From: JABAAE01 sp036336715
GTDB taxonomy: Bacteria; Planctomycetota; Planctomycetia; Pirellulales; Pirellulaceae
Reading direction: 5' to 3'
Assembly (NCBI GenBank): GCA_036336715.1
Contig: JAYZFP010000114.1
Coordinates: forward strand, 10,177 to 74,176
DNA: 64,000 nt
The notes beneath the pieces are model-generated. The model made no database searches, was not told the DNA's origin, and worked only from the letters and a program-made list of their open reading frames with translations. Positions within the stretch are counted from its first letter, which is position 1; each line of letters starts with the position of its first letter. Position numbers and translations under genes: made by a program. Below are positions 1 to 8,521 of the stretch, piece after piece.

Positions 1-651
1 TTCACTGAAGGCCAGGTCGGTTTCTCCTTCAATCGTGATGTTATTGTCGTCGTAGACCCAGCACAGATTGTCCAGTTTCAAGTGGCCGGCCATGGACGCT
101 GCCTCACACCCAACCCCTTCCATCAGGTCACCATCGCTGCAGAGGACATAGGTATCAAACCCGAACAGATCACTACCATCCCGGTTGTAACGGCTTTCAA
201 ACCATTTGGCCGAAATGGCCATCCCGACACTGTTTGAAATTCCCTGGCCCAGCGGGCCCGTGGTGGTTTCAATCCCCTCAGCCTCACCAAATTCCGGGTG
301 TCCGGCACAGGGGCTGTGGAGCTGCCGAAAATTGCGAATGTTGTCGAGCGTAATGGAGAGTTCTCCGGTGGGTTCCCCGTTTCCATCCACCTTGTTGACA
401 CCAGCCAGGTGAAGCACCGAGTAGAGCAGCATCGACGCGTGGCCACACGAGAGAACAAACCGGTCGCGAGCCGGCCAGTGCGGGTGGGCCGGGTCATAAT
501 TCATCGCTTCCTGCCAGACGGAATAGGCCACCGGTGCGAGGGCCATCGGGGTTCCCGGATGGCCGCTGTTTGCGGCCTGCACCCCGTCCATGGACAGGGT
601 ACGAATTGTGTTGATCGCAAGGTTTTCAATGGACGCGGTCGCCGTGGACAT
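1..651 (-). CDS. tkt: Transketolase, N-terminal part (3' end outside window)
   Basis: Transketolase moves two-carbon units between sugar phosphates in the cytoplasmic pentose phosphate pathway, using thiamine diphosphate. The 217 visible residues begin MSTATASIENLAINTIRTLS and contain NSGHPG (His31), the GHAS motif (His71), GPLGQG (132-137) and the cofactor stretch SDGDLMEG (172-179) followed by DDNN (201-204). All are hallmarks of the thiamine-binding domain. About two thirds of the protein lies beyond base 1. The ATG at 651 is chosen because family similarity begins just after it. The next gene is divergent, and a 14-bp tandem repeat lies in the leader. Confidence 0.96.
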   Translation of the reverse strand, partial: MSTATASIENLAINTIRTLSMDGVQAANSGHPGTPMALAPVAYSVWQEAMNYDPAHPHWPARDRFVLSCGHASMLLYSVLHLAGVNKVDGNGEPTGELSITLDNIRNFRQLHSPCAGHPEFGEAEGIETTTGPLGQGISNSVGMAISAKWFESRYNRDGSDLFGFDTYVLCSDGDLMEGVGCEAASMAGHLKLDNLCWVYDDNNITIEGETDLAFSE

Positions 652-682
652 CTCTCTACTGTTCCTTCCTCTATTCTGCAAT

Positions 683-710
683 GTATTTCAATCGGTGTAT
701 TTCAATCGGT
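683..710. repeat. Two tandem copies of a 14-bp unit upstream of tkt
   Basis: The unit gtatttcaatcggt occurs twice in perfect tandem (683-696, 697-710), 32 bases upstream of the transketolase start. It is one of several short intergenic tandem duplications in this window. It could change promoter or leader spacing, but no function is shown. Confidence 0.8.
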
Positions 711-934
711 TCCCTGCGGAGTGCCTGCCTTTGCTGCGGTAAAACCAAGGGGCGGGGAGAACCTCTGCGGTGACATGGATGATCCCCCATTAGAAAGTTG
801 ACCGACGGTAGACACAATACGGGAGAATTGACGCCGCTGAATCCCCCATCCGGGATTTGCTATGGCAGCTTTCTCTGCATAAATTAGACTGTTGGTTGCA
901 AAGTTCCCTCAAGTTGATTTTTTCACCCGAACCC

Positions 935-1981
935 ATGAACAAAGCTTTCCCATTTATTCTGTTCGCACTACTGATGTCGATGGCATCCGGATCGGTTTCG
1001 GCCCAGCGCATTGACGACCCCAAGGAGGCCGAACCGGACCAACTGGTGGATGCGCGGACCCGAAAAGCAATCGAACGAGGTCTGAAATTCCTGGCCCGCA
1101 AACAGATCAAGACCGGAAACAACAAGGGAGCGTTTGGAACGGGGGGTTATGCAGGCGGTGTTGCTACCTGCGGCCTGGGTGGCCTGGCCTTCATGTGCAA
1201 TGGAAGTGCTCCGGGGGAAGGAAAATACGGGAACGAGATCAACCGGTGCGTGGAATACCTGGTCAAGTGCACCAACGATACCGGCTATGTTTCCACAAAC
1301 GCCGGTTCGGAAAACATGTATGGCCACGGGTTCGCCACCCTTTTCATGGCTCAGGCCTACGGGATGACGCAGAAAAAGGAACTGGGAATCAAGCTTCGCT
1401 CCTCCGTCAAATTGATCGTCAACACACAAAACGCTGCCGGCGGTTGGCGGTATCGTCCGGTGAAAAGCGATGCGGATCTTTCAATAACCATTTGCCAGAT
1501 CATGGCGTTGCGTGCGGCGCGGGACGCCGGCATCAATGTTCCGGACGAGACGCGTAAAAAATGCATCGATTACGTCAAGAAGAGCCAGGCGGCCGACGGC
1601 GGATTTCGTTACACACTGGGCGGTGGTCACACCAGCTTTCCATTGACCGCCGCCGGGGTGGTCTCACTGTACAGTGCGGGCATCTACGAAGGAGAAGCAG
1701 TTGAAAAGGCGTTGAAATACATCAATCGCCATCGCCCGGGATCCGGCGGATCTTTCAGCAGCAGCTATTTCTATTACGCGCACTATTACGCGGTGCAGGC
1801 AATGTGGCACGCCGGGGGTGAAAATTGGAAGCAGTGGTACCCTGCCATCCGCGATCACCTGCTGAAACAGCAGCAGGGAGACGGTTCCTGGTCGGACAGC
1901 CACGGGAGTGAATTCGCTACCGCCATGGCCTGCATCATTTTACAGATGCCCTACAACTACCTGCCAGTCTTTTCACCCTGA
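935..1981 (+). CDS. Secreted prenyltransferase/squalene-oxidase-repeat protein
   Basis: A 348-residue protein starting MNKAFPFILFALLMSMASGS, with a clear signal peptide of about 24 residues ending in VSAQ. The rest is built of alpha-alpha repeats of the terpenoid-cyclase/prenyltransferase type. DGG and DGSW signatures (AADGGFRYTLGGG, QQGDGSWSDS) alternate with helical segments. An in-frame start at 857 would add 26 residues in front of the signal peptide and is unlikely. Planctomycetes carry many such secreted toroids, and their substrate is unknown. The DxDD-type catalytic motif of true squalene cyclases is not evident, so an enzymatic role is not claimed. It stands alone, divergent from tkt. 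Confidence 0.85.
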   Translation: MNKAFPFILFALLMSMASGSVSAQRIDDPKEAEPDQLVDARTRKAIERGLKFLARKQIKTGNNKGAFGTGGYAGGVATCGLGGLAFMCNGSAPGEGKYGNEINRCVEYLVKCTNDTGYVSTNAGSENMYGHGFATLFMAQAYGMTQKKELGIKLRSSVKLIVNTQNAAGGWRYRPVKSDADLSITICQIMALRAARDAGINVPDETRKKCIDYVKKSQAADGGFRYTLGGGHTSFPLTAAGVVSLYSAGIYEGEAVEKALKYINRHRPGSGGSFSSSYFYYAHYYAVQAMWHAGGENWKQWYPAIRDHLLKQQQGDGSWSDSHGSEFATAMACIILQMPYNYLPVFSP

Positions 1982-2319
1982 TCCGCCGTTCGCAGGTCTC
2001 CATTTGCAGAATGCATTTTCGATTACCGAGACGCACTGCATGAGTACCCTGTCCGCGTGGCAGTGAATTCAGGCCTGGCAACCAGGCTCGAACAGGGTAC
2101 CCGCACTGACCTCCGGGATCCACCTGTTAAAATCCGGCAGGAAGGCATTCAATGTCCAGGAAAAGAACCGGCAGCTGAGCACTGGATTTTCCTGAATTGT
2201 CGTGCAACACCCCGCGGAATCCCTACAATCTGTGATAAAATGGCGGTTCCCGCCACGCCGCCACTTTGAACTCCGTAAAGTGGTATCAAGACGCATTCCC
2301 ACCTGCTCCATCGGTCAAA
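1982..2319. other. Intergenic region without recognisable feature
   Basis: This 338-base stretch separates the prenyltransferase-repeat gene from the DUF1549/DUF1553 gene. The short open frames have no ribosome-binding site and no family-like sequence. No terminator or RNA gene was recognised. Confidence 0.6.
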
Positions 2320-5300
2320 ATGAATTCAAGATTTATTCCTGCCTGCCTGCTGGTTCTTTTTTCTTTTTCCTGCTCCCGGGCCGACGAACCCGATTTCAAC
2401 AGGGAGATCCTTCCTCTTCTCTCGGAAAACTGCTTTGCCTGCCATGGTCCCGATGAAAACGTTCGCGAGGCCGGTCTGCGACTGGACCTCGAAGAATCCG
2501 CGCTGGAAAAACTGGAATCGGGTAACCGGGCAATCGTAGCTGGCCAAAGTTCCCGCAGCGAGCTGATCACGAGAATCTTTTCCGAGGACGAGGATCTGCT
2601 GATGCCTCCACCTGACTCCGGGAAAAATCTCTCTCCCGCGGAAAAGGAAAAAATCCGCAAATGGGTTGACCAGGGCGCCGCCTGGTCCAGGCACTGGGCT
2701 TTTGTGCCACCGAACAAACCGGAAATCCCACCTGCCAGGAAAGGGTGGCAAACGCATTCACCGATCGACCTTTTGATCCAGGCGGAACTCAGGAAACAGA
2801 ATCTTTCACCCGAAAAAGAGGCTTCGCGGGAATCCCTGATTCGACGTGTGACCCTGGACCTGATTGGCTTGCCACCCACCGTGCAGGAGATTGACCATTT
2901 TCTCGACGACCCTTCACCGAATGCCTATGAAAAAGTGGTCGACCGCTTGCTGGCATCGAGAAAATACGGGGAGCACATGGGACGGATCTGGCTCGATGCG
3001 GCTCGCTACGCTGATACGCACGGACTGCACCTGGACAATGAAAGGGAAATCTGGCCTTACCGCAACTGGGTCATTGACGCCTTGAACAGCAACATGCCGT
3101 TCGACCAGTTCACCATCGAGCAACTCGCGGGGGACCTGCTGCCCGAACCGACCCTGGAACAAAAGGTGGCAACCGGCTTCAACCGCTGCAACGTGACCAC
3201 CAGCGAAGGGGGATCGATTGACGCGGAATATTACGTCCGGTACGCGGTCGATCGGGTCGAAACCACTTCCACCGTCTGGCTGGGGCTGACGTCCGGCTGT
3301 GCGGCCTGTCATGACCACAAATTTGATCCCCTGACCCAAAAAGAGTTCTATCAGCTCTTTTCATATTTTTACAGCCTTACCGAGAGGGCCATGGATGGGA
3401 ATGCCAAGCTCCCTCCCCCGGTAATCAAGGTCGCCACGGAGGAACAGAAAAAGGAACTTGAAAAGTTGAATGCCGAGCTGGCGTCCATTGCGAAATCACT
3501 GAACGAAAAGCAGACGGCACTGGTCGCTAACTACAGTGACCCTACGCCCGATGGCAAACTTGGCAAGCTCGAACAGGCTGAGAAGGTCTGGTTCGACGAC
3601 GCTTTACCGGAGGGCGCCCGTCCCGAGGGAAACGAGGGGGGCAATTCGTGGCAGTTTGTTTCGGCACCGGAGCACCCGGTTTACAGTGGCAAAAAGTCCA
3701 CCCGCCGATCCGGCAATGGGCTGACTCAGCATTTTTTCTCATCGGTCAAGAACAAGCTTGCCCTGGGCAAAGGGGACCGCTTGTTTGCCTATGTCTATCT
3801 CGATCCGAAGAATCCCCCCGAAACCGTGCAGCTGCAGTTCAACAACGGCACCTGGGAACACCGGGCATTCTGGGGAGCTGACAAGGGACACGGTGCAGGC
3901 CGTAACAATGCTTCCAACCTGAAAATCGGTCCTCTGCCGGAAACAGGCAAATGGGTGCGACTGGAAGTGGAAGCCAGCCGCGTAGGCCTGCCGGAGGGGT
4001 CACAGGTCAATGGCTGGGCATTTACCCAGTTCGGTGGCACAGTCTACTGGGACCGACCCGGTCGCATCACCACCCAGGGGCTGAATCCGGAACAGCAAAA
4101 ATCGTTGGCGGTCTGGGAACAGTATCGCAAACAGGTCAAACAGCCCCCCCTGCCGGCACCCATTCAGAAAATCCTGGACACCGAATCCGGGAAAAGAAAC
4201 AAAGACCAGGTAAAACAGCTGGTCGATCATTTCGTACGTAATGTCCATCCCGAAGCCGTTGCCGCGATAAAACCCTTCCGGGATCAGCAGGCAGCCGTTC
4301 GCACCCGAGTGGATGCCGTCAACAAAGCGATCCCTTCGAGCCTCATCATGGAGGACCGGAAACAGAAGCGGCAGGCATACGTTTTGGAACGGGGAGAGTA
4401 CACGCAGCAGCGGGAAAAAGTAGATTCACGAATCCCGGAGTGGATCTCACCTCCCGTCAGTGGCATGACGGAAAATCGGCTCGGGCTGGCAAAGTGGCTG
4501 GTCAGCAGGAACCATCCCTTGACCAGTCGCGTGACCGTCAACCGGTATTGGCAGCACTTTTTTGGCACCGGAATTGTCAAAACCTCCGAGGATTTCGGCA
4601 TCCAGGGAGAACGCCCCACGCACCCCGAACTACTTGATTGGCTGGCCATCGATTTCATGGAACATGACTGGAATGTCAAACGCATGCACAAACAACTGGT
4701 GATGTCTGCCACCTACCGACAGTCCTCGCATGTCACCCCCGAAAAACTCCGATTGGACCCGGAAAACCGGTTGCTGTCCCGCGGTCCCAGGTTTCGACTG
4801 GATGCCGAGGTCATTCGAGACAGCGCTCTCTGGGTCGGCGGCCTGATGGTGGAAAAGATCGGTGGCCCCAGCGTCAAGCCGTACCAGCCTGCAGGACTTT
4901 GGAAACCGGTTGGTTTTGGCGGCAGCAACACCGCAGTCTTCCGACAGGACAAGGGAGAAAAACTGTACCGACGCAGCATGTACACTTTCTGGAAAAGAAC
5001 CTCACCGCCACCCTCGCTCTCAACTTTCGACGCCCCGGACAGGGAAACCTGCCAGGTCCGGCGTGCCAGAACCAACACGCCTCTGCAAGCGCTGGTGTTG
5101 ATGAACGATGTCCAATTCGTGGAAGCAGCCCGGAAATTCGGCGAAAGGATCCTTAAAGAAGGAGGAGAATCTGCGAAGAGCAAAATCGAATTCGCATTTC
5201 GCTCTGTCTTGACGCGCAGACCCAGTCCAACGGAATTGCAGACGCTTGCCAATGTGCACGCCGAGGCCAAGGACGAATTTCGCAACAACCCCCACTCGGC

Positions 5301-5424
5301 GGCGGAGCTCCTGAAAATCGGTGAATCGCCGACAGCCGACGGCCTGGACGCCAATGACCTGGCTGCCTGGACCCTGGTGGCTCACGTGATCCTGAACCTG
5401 AGCGAAACCGTCACCAAGAACTGA
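2320..5424 (+). CDS. PSD1 and planctomycete cytochrome c domain protein (DUF1549/DUF1553)
   Basis: A 1034-residue exported protein. The signal peptide (MNSRFIPACLLVLFSFSCSR) is followed by a planctomycete cytochrome c-like domain with heme-binding CFACH at 38-42. Then come a DUF1549 domain (about 140-345, including AACHDHKFD near 328), a beta-sandwich-like insert (about 420-590) and a C-terminal DUF1553 domain (about 725-1000, starting WLVSRNHPLTSRVTVNRYW). An in-frame TTG at 2266 would add 18 residues before the signal peptide, so the ATG at 2320 is preferred. The family pairs with DUF1501 proteins in planctomycetes, as here 20 bases downstream. A role in surface polysaccharide use is often proposed but unproven. 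Confidence 0.95.
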   Translation: MNSRFIPACLLVLFSFSCSRADEPDFNREILPLLSENCFACHGPDENVREAGLRLDLEESALEKLESGNRAIVAGQSSRSELITRIFSEDEDLLMPPPDSGKNLSPAEKEKIRKWVDQGAAWSRHWAFVPPNKPEIPPARKGWQTHSPIDLLIQAELRKQNLSPEKEASRESLIRRVTLDLIGLPPTVQEIDHFLDDPSPNAYEKVVDRLLASRKYGEHMGRIWLDAARYADTHGLHLDNEREIWPYRNWVIDALNSNMPFDQFTIEQLAGDLLPEPTLEQKVATGFNRCNVTTSEGGSIDAEYYVRYAVDRVETTSTVWLGLTSGCAACHDHKFDPLTQKEFYQLFSYFYSLTERAMDGNAKLPPPVIKVATEEQKKELEKLNAELASIAKSLNEKQTALVANYSDPTPDGKLGKLEQAEKVWFDDALPEGARPEGNEGGNSWQFVSAPEHPVYSGKKSTRRSGNGLTQHFFSSVKNKLALGKGDRLFAYVYLDPKNPPETVQLQFNNGTWEHRAFWGADKGHGAGRNNASNLKIGPLPETGKWVRLEVEASRVGLPEGSQVNGWAFTQFGGTVYWDRPGRITTQGLNPEQQKSLAVWEQYRKQVKQPPLPAPIQKILDTESGKRNKDQVKQLVDHFVRNVHPEAVAAIKPFRDQQAAVRTRVDAVNKAIPSSLIMEDRKQKRQAYVLERGEYTQQREKVDSRIPEWISPPVSGMTENRLGLAKWLVSRNHPLTSRVTVNRYWQHFFGTGIVKTSEDFGIQGERPTHPELLDWLAIDFMEHDWNVKRMHKQLVMSATYRQSSHVTPEKLRLDPENRLLSRGPRFRLDAEVIRDSALWVGGLMVEKIGGPSVKPYQPAGLWKPVGFGGSNTAVFRQDKGEKLYRRSMYTFWKRTSPPPSLSTFDAPDRETCQVRRARTNTPLQALVLMNDVQFVEAARKFGERILKEGGESAKSKIEFAFRSVLTRRPSPTELQTLANVHAEAKDEFRNNPHSAAELLKIGESPTADGLDANDLAAWTLVAHVILNLSETVTKN

Positions 5425-5443
5425 AACCTTTCGGAACTGAATC

Positions 5444-6922
5444 ATGAATCCCATTCGCGAAGCGGAGTTGATTGAAACGCGACGGCATTTTTTTGGAAAG
5501 GCCGCGGGTGGCATGGGGAGTGTTGCACTGGCTTCGCTGCTGAACCCCGAGTTGCTGGCAGGTGCCCCGGCAAGGCCAGCGGCAATCCCCCCATCGACCG
5601 CGACCGGTATCGATGGGCTGCCGCACTTTGCCCCCAAGGCCAAACGGGTGATCTATCTCTTCATGTCCGGGGCCCCGTCGCAGCTGGACATGTGGGATTA
5701 CAAGCCCAAAATGCAGGACTGGTATGACAAAGACCTGCCAGACTCGGTCCGCAACGGCCAGCGGATCACCACCATGACATCCGGCCAAAAACGTTTCCCG
5801 ATCGCTCCCTCAATTTTCAAATTCAATCGATTCGGCAAACAGGGGGCCTGGGTCAGTGAGTTGCTTCCCCATACAGCAGGAATGGTCGATGACCTGGCGG
5901 TAATCAAAACCGTCAACACGGAAGCCATCAATCATGACCCGGCAATTACCTACATCCAGACCGGATCCCAGATCCCGGGTCGGCCCAGCACCGGTGCCTG
6001 GCTTTCCTATGGACTGGGAAGCATGAACGAAAACCTTCCCGCTTTCATGGTTTTACATTCAACCGTCAATGGCGGCTTCGGTGGACAGGCTCTTTATGCC
6101 CGACTTTGGGGCTCCGGATTTCTTTCAACCCGGTACCAGGGCGTCAGCCTGCGGTCCAATGGAGACCCGGTTCTTTACCTTTCCAACCCCAATGGCCTGT
6201 CGGCCAAAATGCGACGAAAAATGCTGGACAACCTGGCCCAGTTGAACCGGGAGCGTTACCAGGAGGTCGGTGACCCTGAAATACAGTCGCGCATCGCCCA
6301 GTACGAGATGGCCTACAGGATGCAGACCTCGGTCCCCGAGTTAACGGACATTTCAGGGGAATCCCAACAGACCCTTGACATGTACGGTCCCGAGGTCAAG
6401 AAGCCGGGAACCTTTGCCGCCAACTGCCTTCTCGCCAGGCGGATGGCTGAGCGGGGGGTCCGCTTCACGCAGGTCTTCATTCGCCAGTGGGATCAACATG
6501 GCAACCTTCCCAACGACATTCGTCGTCAATGCGGGATCATTGACCAGCCCTGCGCGGCCCTGGTCCAGGACCTGAAACAGCGGGGCATGCTCGACGACAC
6601 GCTGGTTATCTGGGGCGGCGAATTCGGGAGAACCATCTACTGCCAGGGGGGTCTGTCCAAGACCAACTACGGCAGGGATCACCATCCCAGGTGCTACACC
6701 AAGTGGATGGCAGGGGGCGGAATCCAGCCAGGAATCGTCTACGGAGAGACAGACGATTTCAGTTACAACGTCACCGAAAACCCGGTCCACATTCATGACT
6801 TGAATGCCACCATGCTGCACTGCCTGGGAGTTGACCACGAAAAGCTGACCTTCAAGCACCAGGGGCGTGATTTCCGACTGACAGACGTTCACGGCAATAT
6901 TGTCCCGGACCTGTTGGCTTGA
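5444..6922 (+). CDS. DUF1501 family protein, probable Tat substrate
   Basis: A 492-residue member of the DUF1501 family, which is distantly related to sulfatases and alkaline phosphatases. The N-terminus has a twin-arginine-like motif, TRRHFFGKAAGG, then a hydrophobic stretch, suggesting folded export. Family stretches include KRVIYLFMSGAPSQLDMWD near 67 and, further on, VIWGGEFGRTIYCQGG and GRDHHPRCYTKWMAGGG. It lies 20 bases after the PSD1/DUF1553 gene in the same direction, the standard planctomycete pairing, so both probably act together in the cell envelope. The biochemical activity is unknown. Confidence 0.95.
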   Translation: MNPIREAELIETRRHFFGKAAGGMGSVALASLLNPELLAGAPARPAAIPPSTATGIDGLPHFAPKAKRVIYLFMSGAPSQLDMWDYKPKMQDWYDKDLPDSVRNGQRITTMTSGQKRFPIAPSIFKFNRFGKQGAWVSELLPHTAGMVDDLAVIKTVNTEAINHDPAITYIQTGSQIPGRPSTGAWLSYGLGSMNENLPAFMVLHSTVNGGFGGQALYARLWGSGFLSTRYQGVSLRSNGDPVLYLSNPNGLSAKMRRKMLDNLAQLNRERYQEVGDPEIQSRIAQYEMAYRMQTSVPELTDISGESQQTLDMYGPEVKKPGTFAANCLLARRMAERGVRFTQVFIRQWDQHGNLPNDIRRQCGIIDQPCAALVQDLKQRGMLDDTLVIWGGEFGRTIYCQGGLSKTNYGRDHHPRCYTKWMAGGGIQPGIVYGETDDFSYNVTENPVHIHDLNATMLHCLGVDHEKLTFKHQGRDFRLTDVHGNIVPDLLA

Positions 6923-7234
6923 CCCGTCCACTCGCGGATCAGAACAAAGCGGTGGTTCCCTGGAATGGATTTCGCCCTGACGATGCTTTGAACGTCGTCA
7001 TATTTCCCGGCAAATGGAGGAAGCACTCTCACCCGCGACAAAATTTCCCGGGGACCTGCCTGAAGCGGGAAACGGCCGCATGGAATGCAGGACATGTTCC
7101 ACGACATTGACAACGGTCGCGGGCAACCTGGACCGAATAGCCTTTCCACCGCCGTGAAACGATTGGCAGATATCCTGCACACCGCCAGCGGCCGTTTATA
7201 ATAGAGACATTCCTTTCAGCCCCGTGAGACTTGA
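6923..7234. other. Intergenic region before the efflux operon
   Basis: 312 bases between the DUF1501 gene and the RND adaptor gene. The only signal I can support is a -10-like TATAAT close to the adaptor start, listed separately. No stable terminator was recognised. Confidence 0.5.
7197..7202 (+). promoter_or_regulatory. Possible -10 element of the RND efflux operon
   Basis: A perfect TATAAT lies 33 bases upstream of the adaptor ATG at 7235. No convincing -35 is found 16-18 bases upstream; a TTGGCA is present but 28 bases away. This is therefore only a candidate. Confidence 0.35.
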
Positions 7235-8521
7235 ATGCCCACCTTCCGATCCCTCTTCGCTGCAGCACCTGTTGTCGCGGCAACGCTCCTTCCGCCATGC
7301 GACGAATTGCCGGCGCAGGGCCCAAAACCAGTCGTGGTGGCCAAGGTGACCGAACAGCAAATTCAGTCCGGGCAGCGGGTCATCGGCACGGTTCACCCCT
7401 TGAAACGGAGTACCATCGGAAGCGCCGTGGATGGACGCGTACGGAGATTTGCCGTCAACCAGGGGGACCGCGTCCAAAAAGGGCAGACTCTCGCGCTGTT
7501 GCGAACGGAGACTTTGCTTATCGAGCAGGCAGCCGCCAAGGCGGAACTGCTTCTGGCAGAGCAGAGCCTGGCAGAACTGAAAAACGGATCGCGGCAGGAG
7601 GACATCGACGAGGCCCGGGCCAATATGCAAAGCGCCCAGGCACTATTGGACAATGCCGAAGCCAAGCTGAAACGCGTCCGCTCCCTGGCCACCACCCGGG
7701 CCGCAAGTGAGTCGGAACTGGAGGATGCAAGGGCGAGGGCAACGGCTGCCCGATTCGTGGTGGCCGCCACAACCGCCCTGCACAAAAGAACCACGGCGGG
7801 CGCCAGGCCGGAATCCATTGCCCAGGCAGAAGCCCGCGTCGAATTGCAGAAACAGAAACTCAACCTGATCACGGACCGGATTACCAAGTACAACATCGTC
7901 GCTCCCTTTGACGGATTCGTGGCGGCCGAATTCACCGAGGAGGGAGCCTGGATTAAACAGGGCGATCCGGTAGTCGAACTGATTCAGATGAACGAAGTCG
8001 AAATCCAGGCACCTGTCACCGCGGAAACAGCAGTTCACCTGAGGAAGGGAACGGTGGTGCGGGTGGAATTCCCTGAACTGCCCGATGAACTGCTGACAGG
8101 TACTATCGAGAGAATTGTCCCCTCGACCGACAGTCGTTCCCGGACCTACCCCGTCCACATCCGCCTGGAAAACCGGATCCTTGACGGTGTCCCCCTGCTG
8201 TTGGCAGGCATGTTGGCAAGGGCGGATTTTCCAGCCGGACGGCCACAGAAGCTCCCACTGGTCCCCAAGGATGCCCTCGTATTGAACGGAAACCAGAGGT
8301 CAGTCTTTGTCGTGGAAGGAACCGGTGAAAAGAGGAATGTTCGGCGAGTTTCCGTTGAGCTGGGAGTGGCACTGGATGACAGGATCCAGGTATTGGGTGA
8401 CCTGTCGGTCGGAGACCGTGTGGTGATTGTGGGTAACGAGCGACTGACGCCCGGCAGTGAAGTCACCATCCTTCGGGAAGAACCTGACACGCGGAACAGA
8501 CGAGATCAGCCCCAACCATGA
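7235..8521 (+). CDS. RND efflux periplasmic adaptor (HlyD/AcrA type)
   Basis: A 428-residue membrane-fusion protein linking an inner-membrane RND pump to an outer-membrane channel. A signal-like N-terminus (MPTFRSLFAAAPVVAATLLP) is followed by a biotinyl-lipoyl half motif (GSAVDGRVRRFAVNQGDRVQKGQ, around 65-87). Next is a long coiled-coil hairpin rich in Ala/Glu/Arg (about 95-205), then the second lipoyl half (IVAPFDGFVAAEFTEEGAWI) and beta-barrel domains. The stop overlaps the pump start (ATGA at 8518), showing translational coupling. No outer-membrane factor gene lies nearby, so a TolC-like partner would come from elsewhere. Confidence 0.93.
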   Translation: MPTFRSLFAAAPVVAATLLPPCDELPAQGPKPVVVAKVTEQQIQSGQRVIGTVHPLKRSTIGSAVDGRVRRFAVNQGDRVQKGQTLALLRTETLLIEQAAAKAELLLAEQSLAELKNGSRQEDIDEARANMQSAQALLDNAEAKLKRVRSLATTRAASESELEDARARATAARFVVAATTALHKRTTAGARPESIAQAEARVELQKQKLNLITDRITKYNIVAPFDGFVAAEFTEEGAWIKQGDPVVELIQMNEVEIQAPVTAETAVHLRKGTVVRVEFPELPDELLTGTIERIVPSTDSRSRTYPVHIRLENRILDGVPLLLAGMLARADFPAGRPQKLPLVPKDALVLNGNQRSVFVVEGTGEKRNVRRVSVELGVALDDRIQVLGDLSVGDRVVIVGNERLTPGSEVTILREEPDTRNRRDQPQP